From Pisolithus tinctorius (lineage: Eukaryota > Basidiomycota > Agaricomycetes > Boletales > Pisolithaceae): DNA of 64,000 nt. This document shows, one piece after another, positions 54,436-64,000 of this stretch; position 1 is the first letter of the stretch, and each line of letters starts with the position of its first letter. A program made the translations under genes and the position numbers. The stretch covers positions 1 through 64,000 of the forward strand of contig JANFAH010000017.1 in assembly GCA_024663395.1 (NCBI GenBank), in the 5' to 3' direction. A model generated the notes under the pieces. The model had not been told where the DNA came from and did no database searches. It saw nothing but the letters and a program-made list of their open reading frames with translations.

Positions 54436-57400
54436 CTACTTTCCGTAAGGTTCTCCGGTCATGTTACCGATGGCGGAGTCATCAAAATCAAAATCATTAT
54501 CATATAAATCGTTGTCCTCGCTCCCGACGAGGGTACAATCATCTACCAGAGCGGGGGTAGCTATTCTGTCCTGTAAAGGACGACGAGGGCGGATGGAAGG
54601 GCACTGGGCTTGAGTATGCCCAGGACGAGTGGCATGACAAAGGGGACATTCATACAGTCCACAGTTGACACGGATATGACCAAGACGGCAGCAAACATAA
54701 CACGCTTGACGATAGCGTGGATCAGACGGAGTGAGAGGCATGTTGAACTCGGTCAAGGCATTCAGCACAGGAGACGGTGGTAACTGTGCAAGGGTTTCGA
54801 CGATATTTAATGTGTAGTCGAGTTCTGCATGAGAGACGCCAAAGGCAGTCTCAGGGTCTACTTCAGACGGAGAGTCGTGAGACTTGCAGGGTTGAGGGTT
54901 GGGGCCTGACAAGCAGCAGGCATGAGGTCTGTCGGCTCTTCGGAGAGAGCGGGACGAGTGGGAGGATGATGATGACGACGGTGCAGGAGGGGAGGACGAT
55001 GCGGAGGAAACCGGAGGAGAAGTTGCAGTCGAGGGTCTTCTAGACCCAGGTGGGGGGGGTGCGATCAACATTGGATACTGACGAACGTTATAAATGAGGT
55101 CGGCACCTCCAAGGACATCAAAAAGTTCAAGAAGTAAGGGAACTTGTTGGAGGGCAATTTCACCCAGGATAGTGCGAGCGGGAGAAAGGAGGGGGTTCTG
55201 GCAATTGACATAGCGGGAGAGTTCTTCAAGCTGAAGGGCTTGGATAGTGGCATGATATACAAGATCAAGAGGGGAATCTTCATCCACCTCATGATAAACA
55301 GTGCCAATGACGGCGGGGTCAGCAATGAAGAGTTGGTAAGAAGCAATCATTTGATCACTGGCAGGTTGCCATTGGCGACGAGTGAACAGGGTGTGGCGGC
55401 GAGAAGGTTCACGAGGGTAGGTGTAACAACGAGGGGGCATTTTGAAGGTGATGTTTCTGACAGTGCGAGTGGTTTGTTGAGTGGGTTGTTTCTTAGGAGG
55501 AAAGTCTCTGGGGAATCGTTTCTTATAGGTGGAGAGCATATCATCCGCATGTTCAAGGTGTGACTCTTTTTGCCACGAGTTTTCGGAAGAAGGGTAACCC
55601 TTCCATTTGATTAAGAAGGCGTGTCTGCGGCTGGACCTTTTATGGCTGACTATCGCCTCAACTTCGTATTCTTCTTCCTCGTTGATTAGGTCAGGTGGTG
55701 GAGCTGGGAAGTTCGGTCTGTGAACGTCATTTTCACAATAGGGCGATAGGAGGGAAGCATGGAAAACATTGTGGATTTTCCATCGAGCGGGAATTGTGAG
55801 GCGATATGTTATCGGAGATAAGACGTCAGAGATGGTGAAGGGTCCTTCTCGTTTTGGTGCTAGCTTCCTATTTTCATAGGAGCATTTCAAATTGCATGCT
55901 TCTAACCAAACCTTATCACCTTTCTGGAACGGGGTGAAGGGTCATGACGAGCGGTCTTTCATGGTTTTTCTGGCTAGATCATGGGCCGCGAGGGCCTCTT
56001 CTCTAGCTTTTCGGAGTTCATCAAGTCTAGACTCGGCAGCGGGAAGGTGGGTGTCTGCAATCAGGGACGGAAGGGGTTTCGGCTCATATCCGTACATGAG
56101 GTAGAACAGAGATTGGTGGGTGATGGAGTGTGGGCGGTGATTATGCGCAAATTCTGCCATAGGGAGATTATCCACCCACGAGGTGGGGTCGTTCTGGCAA
56201 AAGATGCAGAGATAGGTCTCGACTTCTTGGTTTACTCGTTCCATTTCTCCATCAGTCTGTGGGTGGTATGCCATTGATAAGGCAAGGGAGTATCCCAAAA
56301 GGGAGGCTAGTTCTTTGGCGAAGGTGGAGGCGAACTGAGGGCCTCGATCAGATATAATTTTGTCATACAGCCCGAAATGGGAGTAGACTTTCTTGAAGAA
56401 TAGTGTTGCGATGTCGGCAGCGGAGGCGGTTTTCTTGGTGGGCAATAAAACTACCCCCTTCGTAAGCCCATGGTCTACCACGACCAAAAGGGAATCATAG
56501 CCGTTTGAAATAGGTAAGTCGGTAATCAGATCACAAGAGATCTGTTGGAAGGGGCGGGTCGAGGTGGAGGAGATAGGTGTAAGGGGTGGTGTCGTGGGGT
56601 GTGTATTAACCTTGTTTTGCTGGCAAACAGCACAACCTTCTACGTATTTTCGGACAAAGGATGCAAGTCCAGGCCACCAGAACTCAGACGAGACGAGTTG
56701 TCGAGTTTTCAGGACACCAGGGTGTCCAGCAGAGGGGTGGTCATGGTGGTTGGACACGACGGTCCGGCGGAGGGTAGGGTCATCAGGGATATACACCCGG
56801 TCTTTGTAAAGTAACACTCCGTTGTCAAATCTCCAATCAGAGAGATGGGATTTAAATGGGGGTGGCATGTCAACATTTTCAATGGCATGAAGTGCCGTTT
56901 GGACCATGGGGTCTGTCATGGAGGACGACGCAACCTTTTGAGTAAGATTGGCATCAATGAGGTTGACGAACAGAGTTTGTGGAAGGAGAGTGACTCCTTG
57001 GTTGTCCTCATCATTTTCAGGAACATGATCAGGGTGGCGGGAAAGTGCATCAGGTGCTGCTAGGTCTTTGCCTGGGATGTGTTCTAGCTGCAGATCGAAG
57101 TCTGCGAGGTCGAGGAGCCAGCAAGCCTGGCGATGATTCAAATTCTGAGGTGATTTGAAATATGTCAGGTTTTTATGGTCTGTGAAGACCTTAATCGGGA
57201 ATGGGGATCCATGGAGGTAATGTCTCCAGGTTTTTAGTGCTCGAATAACCCCTAGCAGTTCTCTGTCATAAATGTCATAGTTTCTTTCCGCAGGGTTAAA
57301 TGATTGGGACAGGAAGGCACAGGGTTGCCATTGTCCATTAGAATCTTCTTGAAGGAGGATCCCTCCCGTTGCATATTTGGATGCGTCTGTGGTTATTGCG

Positions 57401-59142
57401 AATGGTCGAGAGGTGTCGGGCATTCGAAGAGTTGGTTGTGCCATGAAGATTCTCTTGAGGAGGTCAAAGGCGTCTTGGCATTTCTTAGACCAACTCCAAT
57501 CGACTGTTTTCTTGGTGAGGTCGATGAGTGGTCGTGCAATGTCCGAGTAGTAGGGGACAAATCTTCTGTAAAAGTTTGTGAATCCTAAGAAGGATTGCAC
57601 ATCTTTGACCTTCTTCGGGACAGGCCATTCGGTGATGCCTTGGACTTTGACAGGGTCCATGGCGACAGTGTTTTCTTTGATGATCATCCCGAGGTATTCG
57701 ACTTCGGTTAGATCAAAGTGACATTTTTCTAATTTCAAGGGAAGAGAGAGTTCCCTCATTTGTTCGAGAATGCGACGGGTTCTTCGTTTGTGTTCTTCGG
57801 GGTCATTTGAGAATATGAGGAGGTCATCCATGTAGACGACCAACCATCCTTCGGTGATCATGTCTTGGAAGGAGTCATTCATGAATCGCTGGAAGGTGGC
57901 AGGAGAGTTGCATAACCCGAAGAACATGACAGTTGGTTCGAAGAGTCCCTTGTGTGTGATAAACGCCGCTTTCCATTGGTCTCCTTCCTTGATACGGACA
58001 TTGTTGTAGCCCAATCTGACATCCATCTTTGTGAAGACAGAGGCTCCTTTTAGTTTGTCTACAAGGTCCGAAATGAGGGGAAGGGGGTATGCATCCTTCA
58101 CCGTATTCTTGTTCAGGTACCTGTAGTCTTGGCAGGGTCGCAGGGAACCATCCTTCTTTCCTACGAAGAAGAAGGGGGCAGCTTGGGGAGACTTTGAGGG
58201 GCAGATCTTTCCCTCTCGAAGGTTTTCTTTGATAAACTTTTCTGCGGACTCTCGCTCAGAGGGAGAGAGAGGGTATGCCTTGGCCACCTTGGGAATGAAG
58301 TTCTCTACAAGGTTTATGGCATGGTCGTATGGTCGTGATGGAGGTAAAACCCCATCAGATGGTTTCTCGAAAACCGAGGCGAAGTCTTTGTACTCCTCAG
58401 GGAGGACAGCTTTCGGTTTTTTCTTGTGTTCTTCTTGGGCTAGTTCTGTAGCTGTGGTGATTTTTCGAAGAAGACTATTGTTGGGATTAATCTTCTTTGC
58501 TTCTTCGACAAGTTTTCCAACCGACATCACGAAGTGTGCTCGGATGGTTTTGTCTTCTGGTTCTTCGTAATCCATGAATTTGTTTATCCCTTTCTTTTCA
58601 GCAGGGGATACAAGATTCACGGTTGGTTCTTCGATGGCAACAGAGGAGATGTTGCGTCTTAACTCTTTTGATCTATCAGTTTTCTCGTCGATAGAGAGTG
58701 TGCCCATCCTCCAGTCCACAACAGGGTTGTTTTCTTGGAGCCAGGGGAGACCCAGAATGACGTTTTCCGTTCCACAGTTGATGACATGGAAAAAGGACTG
58801 GTGAACGAGTCCTTTAATTTTGAAGTAGAGGGTGGCGGAAAACAATATTCTTCCTTTTGAGTTTTGGGTTCCATCGGCATTTTTTGCGAGGATGGGTTCA
58901 GCGAGGTGTTGAGTGGGGATTCGGTGCTTTCGCACAAAACCCCAATCAATGCAGGAGATTTCTGCCCCGGAGTCAACCAGAGCGGTGGTGTTGACGACTT
59001 TCTGAGTAGTTTCTGATGCGTAAAGGGAAATGGGAATCTGCATAGTACATTCTGGTGTAGACGTTACAAGTACAGGCGCAACAGAAACTAAACTGTCCTT
59101 AGTTTGGGGAACATCTGGCGTCAACGCAGAGTTCCCATTCAA
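54436..59142 (-). CDS. pol polyprotein with chromodomain and C-terminal zinc-knuckle extension; one internal TGA
   Basis: The frame runs from TTG 59142 to the stop at 54436, interrupted only by an in-frame TGA at 55942-55944. Domains by residue from 59142: retropepsin D-S-G-A at about 57, reverse transcriptase with Y-M-D-D at about 437, RNase H (T-D-A-S-K) near 580, integrase H-H-C-C finger from about 796 and catalytic D-L-I-T-D, S-D-R-G-P-Q and G-E-M-E-R near 870, 931 and 963. Past the TGA are a GPY/F-like segment, a chromodomain (55668-55510; E-V-E-A-I-V and I-K-W-K-G-Y) and about 350 further residues with two CCHC-type knuckles near 54660 and 54605 and an acidic tail. It would reverse-transcribe and integrate the element. 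TGA may come from CGA by a CpG transition. Confidence 0.88.
55510..55668 (-). other. Chromodomain of element A pol
   Basis: The segment E-V-E-A-I-V through L-I-K-W-K-G-Y, S-S-E-N-S-W and L-E-H-A matches the chromodomain of chromoviruses, which steers integration to particular chromatin. It lies after the in-frame TGA, so it is made only on readthrough or if the TGA is an error. Confidence 0.85.
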
Positions 59143-60041
59143 AAATCCTTTCCAAGGGCCCTAGCGATGTTTACCAAAGCAATAGATGGGCCAGCGACTT
59201 TTTCTTCATCGTCGCTTTCTTCTACTTCTACAATTTTGCGGATTTTCTTCACTTTCTTCTGGGGAGTTTTCCCTTTGTCTGGACATTCTTGGGAGAGATG
59301 TCCCTTGTTTCCGCAACCGAAACATCTTCCTTCTTTGATGTGACGGTCTCGTTCTTCCTTGGAGAGTCTCACTCCATCCACGTCCATAGCGTTTGGATCT
59401 TTTTCTTCAGCAAAATTGTTCCTGGGGTGGAACGTTTTCTTTTCCTTCTTCCCAAAGGTTTCATTGACCTTTCTCCATTTCGCGTCAAACTTCTGTGCTT
59501 GGGTGTACCACTCGGTAATCTTAGTGGGAGTGGTTTCCATCATGTGGATTCGGTTTGCAATGAAAGGTTTGAGTCCTTGTGAGAAGAACTCGATCAAGGC
59601 GACATCTTCCGTGATGGTTGAGTCAGCTGCAGCAGTCCGAAAGTCGGTGATATACTGTTCCACTGAGTCTTTCTGTTTCAGGGTTCGCAACTTGGTGATA
59701 GCGGTGCCTGCGGTGTCGGCGGAGGTGAACGATGCTTTGAAATCTTTTATAAAATCGGCAAAAGTGCCGAAACTCGGGGGGTTCTTTTCCAGAGAGGTTT
59801 TCTGGAAGGTGGTGGCCCAGGCACGGGCGACATCTTTTTTCATATACGACAGGGCATAGACCACCTTTTTGGTGTCTGTGTCGTATAGTTCTTCGTTTAC
59901 CAAGAGATAGGTCTGTACGGAGTACAGCCAGCTCATGGCATTCTTCTGGTTTCCATCAAAATCAGACGGAGCACCGATCTTCAGTTCAGTGGCTTTGGTG
60001 GCATTGCCAACTGGTGCCTTCGACGATGAGCCAGACATCAT
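59139..60041 (-). CDS. gag capsid protein (C-terminal 300 residues intact)
   Basis: The open frame from M-M-S-G-S-S-S-K to the TGA at 59139-59141 covers the capsid core (Y-I-T-D-F-R and Q-G-L-K-P-F-I-A) and a CCHC knuckle [14 protein letters not shown]. By comparison with the left copy the original start was the ATG at 60284-60286, about 80 codons earlier. Extra single bases near 60112 and 60227 break that part here. Gag would form virus-like particles in the cytoplasm. Its stop overlaps the start of the pol frame at a run of five T. Confidence 0.82.
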   Translation of the reverse strand: MMSGSSSKAPVGNATKATELKIGAPSDFDGNQKNAMSWLYSVQTYLLVNEELYDTDTKKVVYALSYMKKDVARAWATTFQKTSLEKNPPSFGTFADFIKDFKASFTSADTAGTAITKLRTLKQKDSVEQYITDFRTAAADSTITEDVALIEFFSQGLKPFIANRIHMMETTPTKITEWYTQAQKFDAKWRKVNETFGKKEKKTFHPRNNFAEEKDPNAMDVDGVRLSKEERDRHIKEGRCFGCGNKGHLSQECPDKGKTPQKKVKKIRKIVEVEESDDEEKVAGPSIALVNIARALGKDF

Positions 60042-60326
60042 AATCTGTGGTGGGGACAGAGGTGTAGGGAAGAGTGGTGGGGGACTCGGTTGGATGGGGG
60101 TACCGAGCGACTGCGAGCGACTGGGAGAAAAGGTTCGAAAGAATTCCAGAGGTAAAACCTCTATCTGGCTGTTCGGGTTCGTTGGAGGAGGTGTCTGTGA
60201 CAGTGCTCTCTTGTTCTTTGTCAGATGACTGATTCTTCACAAGTGGGTCGCAACGGCGCCCAATGTCGGTTGTTTCGGGGGTTCATGGTGGTGCACTAAG
60301 TAGTGACTGATTCGGCCAAAGGCTGT

Positions 60327-60337
60327 AGACTTGAGCT
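60327..60337 (-). other. Self-primer binding site of element A
   Basis: In transcript sense AGCTCAAGTCT starts two bases after the 5' LTR. LTR bases 60518-60528 are exactly complementary (AGACTTGAGCT in transcript sense) and would be the first eleven bases of the RNA if transcription starts there. No TGG-starting tRNA complement is present at this place. Confidence 0.68.
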
Positions 60338-60339
60338 TT

Positions 60340-60787
60340 TGTTACACTCGACCGAAGTCAAGACGTAGGGAGAGCTCAGACGCAGACTAAGGTTTCTACT
60401 GAGCAACGGCTGCAGTAACCTCTGTAAATGACAGAGGATTTGAGACAACGCTGGTAAGAGTGGTCCTTGTGAGGGACACTGAGGGCAAAGTTCTGAGAAC
60501 GCTGCGTATGATTGAGCAGCTCAAGTCTGGGTTTCCAGGACTTGAGCCGGTAGTCTAAATACTACACAGAAATGGACCATGAGGTGTCCGCATGTAACGA
60601 GGTAACTACGCCATTGGTTGAGCAATGATGACACATGTCCTAAGCATGTAACGAGCTAGTAACGCCAGTGGTGGAAACAGAGGGCTGTCGGATCAGAGAG
60701 AAGATGGCTCTAAAAGGAAACTAAGTCCAACGGATCAAAACAAGGTAAACGTACAGTAAAAGGAAAAGTTAGGGGCGAAACGTAACA
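60340..60787 (-). repeat. 5' LTR of element A
   Basis: A 448-base LTR. It also holds a 9-base inverted repeat (GCTCAAGTC and GACTTGAGC on the transcript strand) just around the predicted transcript start. Confidence 0.92.
60555..60561 (-). promoter_or_regulatory. TATA-like box of element A LTR
   Basis: TATTTAG on the minus strand. Its first base is 33 bases before the predicted transcript start at 60528. Element B has TATTTAA at exactly the same distance. Confidence 0.5.
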
Positions 60788-61029
60788 GTGCTGAGAACTA
60801 ATAGTTGAAGTCTGGGTGACTGGCATAGCTGGAGTTGGAACAAGTTTTGTACAGTATGCAAAGATCAGCAAGGGGACTAGACTAAATATAGCAAAAACAT
60901 GGGAAAACAGACCAGAGTTATGTCTGGGTGACCTGGACATGGACCTGGGAGGACTGGGGTGGAGCAGCACAAGGCCAAGAGGCCAGAGTGGACCAGAGAT
61001 AGGGGTAAAGTCTTGGACTTGAGTTATTT
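60788..61029 (-). repeat. B' LTR, inner part, right copy
   Basis: Continuation of 53496-53950 on the other side of element A. It matches 2373-2614 and is cut by a Tc1 element at a TA. Confidence 0.75.
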
Positions 61030-61030
61030 A

Positions 61031-62602
61031 CAGTGGCTCAAAAAACTGACCACATGTTTGGACATTTTTCACTAAGGTCAATACTGCCCCATAACCCCTA
61101 ACCTAGGCCCTAACCTATAGTGTATGAAACAAAGCCCTTACCATTGGCTCTCTATTGGTGCAGGGTTCAAGGGTTTTGGACAAGGTTTGATCAAATGGCA
61201 GCCATTTCAAAATGATGACTCATGCAGTCAGTTTTTTGACTTCAGGTTTCGATTACATATATTAGACCCTGGCATACTGTAATATTAATACATATATTTG
61301 GTAATGGTTCTATTATGTCACCTTTATGTAACTGAGTGTCAGACACTATAAATAAACCCCACCATCACCATGAAACCCATCTCTGCTTCTCAAAGAAAGA
61401 GCAATATCTCTCTCTCCTCTCTTGATCTTTCCTCCAGCAAAATTGGTCCCAAACTGCTTAGGGCAGTCTACAGTATGTCATGTCCTTCAGAAACTCCAGC
61501 CAGAGAGGAATAGGCTTTGTGGTGGCCATCCATTAAGGCTTACCCCTACCAACACAAGGGCTATTGTTCAGCAAACCATTGCTGACAAGCCCAAAAATGC
61601 TGTCCATGCCACTCAATTCATCAATCCTATTATTGATACTCCTGTCTGCCACAGACTGTGAGAAATACCTCAAGGAAGCCTCTGTAAAGGCTGTGGTCAA
61701 GAAAAAGAAACCCTTGCTTTCTAATGGACACAAGAAGAGAAGGCTAGCCTTTGCTCTCAAGTACCAGAATTGGACTGTGGAGGACTGGAAGAGAGTTATA
61801 TGGTCAGATGAGACCTAAATACATAGGACTGGGTCAGATGGGCAAGAGTATGTGTTGAAAAAGAAGGGTGAAGGGCTAATCGCTAGAGAGGTCAAGGGTA
61901 CAGTTGAGTTTGGAAGTGGTTCACTGATGGTATGGGGCTGCAGAAGGTGGAATGGAGTAGGGGTTTTGAGTGAGGTGGATGGATGGATGGATGCTGAACA
62001 GTATGTAGCCATTTTGGAGCAGGGGCTGCTGCAAAGCTTGGAAGATTCTGGAATTCCAGAAGGTGACATTATCTTTCAACAAGATAATGGCCCCAAGCAC
62101 ACCTCCAAAGTTGGTTGGAAGAACAGGAAATCAACCTTCTGGACTGGCCTGCACAATCTCCAGACCTTAATCCCATTGAACATACTTGGAATCACCTCAA
62201 GAGATGCCTCTTGAGTTATGAGAGTGCTCCTACAGGCATTCACTGACTGTGAGAAAGAGTGGAGGAGGAGTGGGGGAAGATTGATGAGGAGAAGTGTCAA
62301 AAATGGATAGAAAGCATGCCTAGAAGGATTGAAACAGTTATTAGGGCCAAAGGAGCTCATGCAAAGTACTAGATACTTGAATTGATATAAAGTCAACAAA
62401 CTGACTACATGAGTCATCATTTTGAAATGGCCACCATTTGATCAAACCTTATCCAATAGCCTTGACCCCTGCACCAATAGAGAGCCAATGGTAAGGGCTT
62501 TGTTTCATACACTTATAGGTTAGGGCCTAGGTTAGGTGGTATGGGGCATTATTGACTCTAGTGAAACATGTACAAACATGCAGTCAGTTTTTTGAGCCAC
62601 TG
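61031..62602 (+). mobile_element. Tc1-type transposon, degenerate, right copy
   Basis: It matches 2616-4187 with no difference noticed, including flanking TA (61029-61030 and 62603-62604) and the dead transposase (61370-62372) with its stop after S-D-E-T. It belongs to the duplicated segment. Confidence 0.88.
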
Positions 62603-62604
62603 TA

Positions 62605-63590
62605 TGCCACAGAATATACCCACAGGAATATCCTTGCCTGCATTCACTTTCCTCTCCTCCACTCAGTCCACACTAAACCCCTCTGCCATAGCTGTGTTTA
62701 ATGACATTTACCAACTAGACCCCACAGTTTGCACTCTCATATACAAGCTGGTCACCAAGAAGGGTCAGATGGTACCTGCCCTGATGGCAGAAGAATTCCA
62801 CATTATGCAGTCTGCCTGATGATCCTCTCACCAGCCTCCAACCACTACCTGCACATCCACCAAACTTTATGCCAGGAGTAGCATTTCATGGCTGAATGGG
62901 TTGCTGAGCTTAATCCCAACCTGGCTAACTGGCTATGGCCCAAAGAACTCAAACTTGTCAGCTGGCTCATTTGGATCCATGAGCCTGCATTTCCCTGGAA
63001 CATCACAGAGCACAGACACCTAGATGAGTGCTACTTCCCCCCTGTATAGATCCCCACAATCCTGCACACACCTTGGGTTGAATGCAATATCCCCATTCCA
63101 AGTGCAATCCATGCCCAAGTCATTGACATGATCAAAGACTGCATCAAGTCTGGCATGAACAAACCTTCCACAGCAGCCTACTGCTCCTGCTGGTTCTGCA
63201 TAGTAAAGAAAGACTGAAAGTCTCATCACCTTGTGCATGACCTAAAGCCCCTGAATGCAGTGACCATTCATGATGCCCCCATTCCACCTTTCATAGAACA
63301 TATTGCAGAATCCTTCACTGGCTATGCAGTATATGCAATGATGGATCTGTACCCTGGGTACAACCAGTGCACACTTCATGTCAACTCCCATGACCTTACC
63401 ACCTTTGGCACCCTGCTTGGGCTGCACCAGCTCACTACCCTGCCACAAGGCCATGCAAATGCAGTTCAGGTATACCAGGGAGATACTGCATTCATGCTAC
63501 AGGACAAGATCCTGCATCACACCTTCATTGGGTGTGCTTCCCACTTCCTGCATGCATTTATCTCACATTCTCTGCAACTACCCAGACAGA
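62605..63590 (+). pseudogene. Gypsy element C reverse transcriptase fragment, right copy
   Basis: Matches 4190-5175, including all stops. Together with 52746-53495 it shows the order gag-protease then reverse transcriptase of one plus-strand element, split by B', element A and Tc1. Confidence 0.78.
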
Positions 63591-63592
63591 TA

Positions 63593-64000
63593 CAGTGGCT
63601 CAAAAAAGTGTCCCAATGTTGGGTGACTTTGGAAAGATTGGAGATTTATGAGAGAACCAGTAGGAGTCAGTGCAAACTGCTGCAGGATCAAAGATAGCAC
63701 TGCCTGTTGCCTTGACAACAAGAGCTTTTTCATGTCATTTGGTGGCTATTGCACTGAGATATAACCATTTTAAAATGACATGTCATTGGGACACTTTTTT
63801 GAGCATGATGTTGTCAGTCATCATTTAGTAAATAACATAAGCATTTGACAACTTCTGAAGGATTTTGTGCTTCCACCTTGCCTGATTATGTAATGTACAT
63901 AATCCTGAGCTGTAAAAATGGCTTGGGTCCCACTCAGCTAACCCTACTTCACCAAGAAATGCATTTTTTCCTCTGCTAGAGCAAATATCCATCTGCTTTC
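63593..64000. mobile_element. Foldback FB1, right copy, left arm cut by window edge
   Basis: The first 408 bases of FB1 (same as 5178-5585) after TA at 63591-63592. The remainder lies outside the window. Confidence 0.88.

Larger units (their letters stand above)
53951..60787 (-). mobile_element. Chromovirus element A, complete Ty3/gypsy LTR retrotransposon
   Basis: The 6837-base element has 448-base LTRs at both ends and a 5-base target duplication GTGCT (53946-53950 and 60788-60792). In transcript order: 5' LTR, self-primer site, gag, pol (protease, reverse transcriptase, RNase H, integrase), a stop, a chromodomain, a C-terminal extension, the polypurine tract and the 3' LTR. It keeps CpG far better than its surroundings, so it is the youngest layer of the nest. 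Confidence 0.93.

Noticed and set aside
53951..61029. RIP (repeat-induced point mutation) as the cause of decay
   Set aside because: RIP mainly changes CpA to TpA. The changes seen between LTRs and between B and B' are at CpG, giving TpG or CpA, which fits methylated-CpG deamination.

Overview
The window looks like a repeat-dominated region of a filamentous basidiomycete (Agaricomycete-type) genome. The evidence is GT-AG introns of about 47-70 bases, an endonuclease III, an Urb2-like ribosome-biogenesis gene, a BTB-domain gene and a G-domain gene of the kind found in these fungi, plus nested Ty3/gypsy, Tc1, pogo and hAT transposons. No bacterial operon, tRNA gene, rRNA gene or CRISPR array was seen.

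Layout. 1-2372 is the 5' part of a minus-strand chromovirus (element A). 2373-13535 is a nest of older elements: an LTR fragment (B'), a dead Tc1 transposon, a decayed plus-strand gypsy element (C) cut by a palindromic foldback element, and a pogo-type transposon cut by a second foldback. 13538-15149 is a second Tc1 element. 15152-16320 holds tandem repeats and tRNA-derived SINE-like sequences. 17537-24008 is a complete LTR element (B) with about 900-base LTRs, a GTGCA target duplication and a 4.7 kb internal region without coding capacity; it sits inside the gag of an older element (D). 26015-28235 is a minisatellite with a period near 79 bases.

28498-44162 is the gene island: a G-domain protein, an URB2-like gene carrying stops and a frameshift, NTH1 (intact, six exons), two unrecognised gene-like regions, a short-chain dehydrogenase with a damaged 3' end, a small relic of an old duplication of the NTH1 neighbourhood, and a BTB-domain gene.

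44445-46016 is a third foldback. A decayed hAT transposase and unrecognised repetitive DNA follow. Gypsy C gag-protease remains occupy 52746-53495. A complete element A lies at 53951-60787 (448-base LTRs, GTGCT target duplication), inserted into B'. From 58411 to the end the window repeats its own first 5.59 kb almost exactly, so the whole nest occurs twice, about 58.41 kb apart.

Main points. Element A (coding) and element B (non-coding) both carry a Tf1/sushi-type self-priming signature: 11 bases placed 2 bases inside the 5' LTR are exactly complementary to an LTR stretch that starts 33 bases after a TATA-like box. Old repeats have lost CpG by transitions to TpG/CpA. This decay reaches into the 3' half of the G-domain gene, while the gene island and the younger elements A and B keep CpG.
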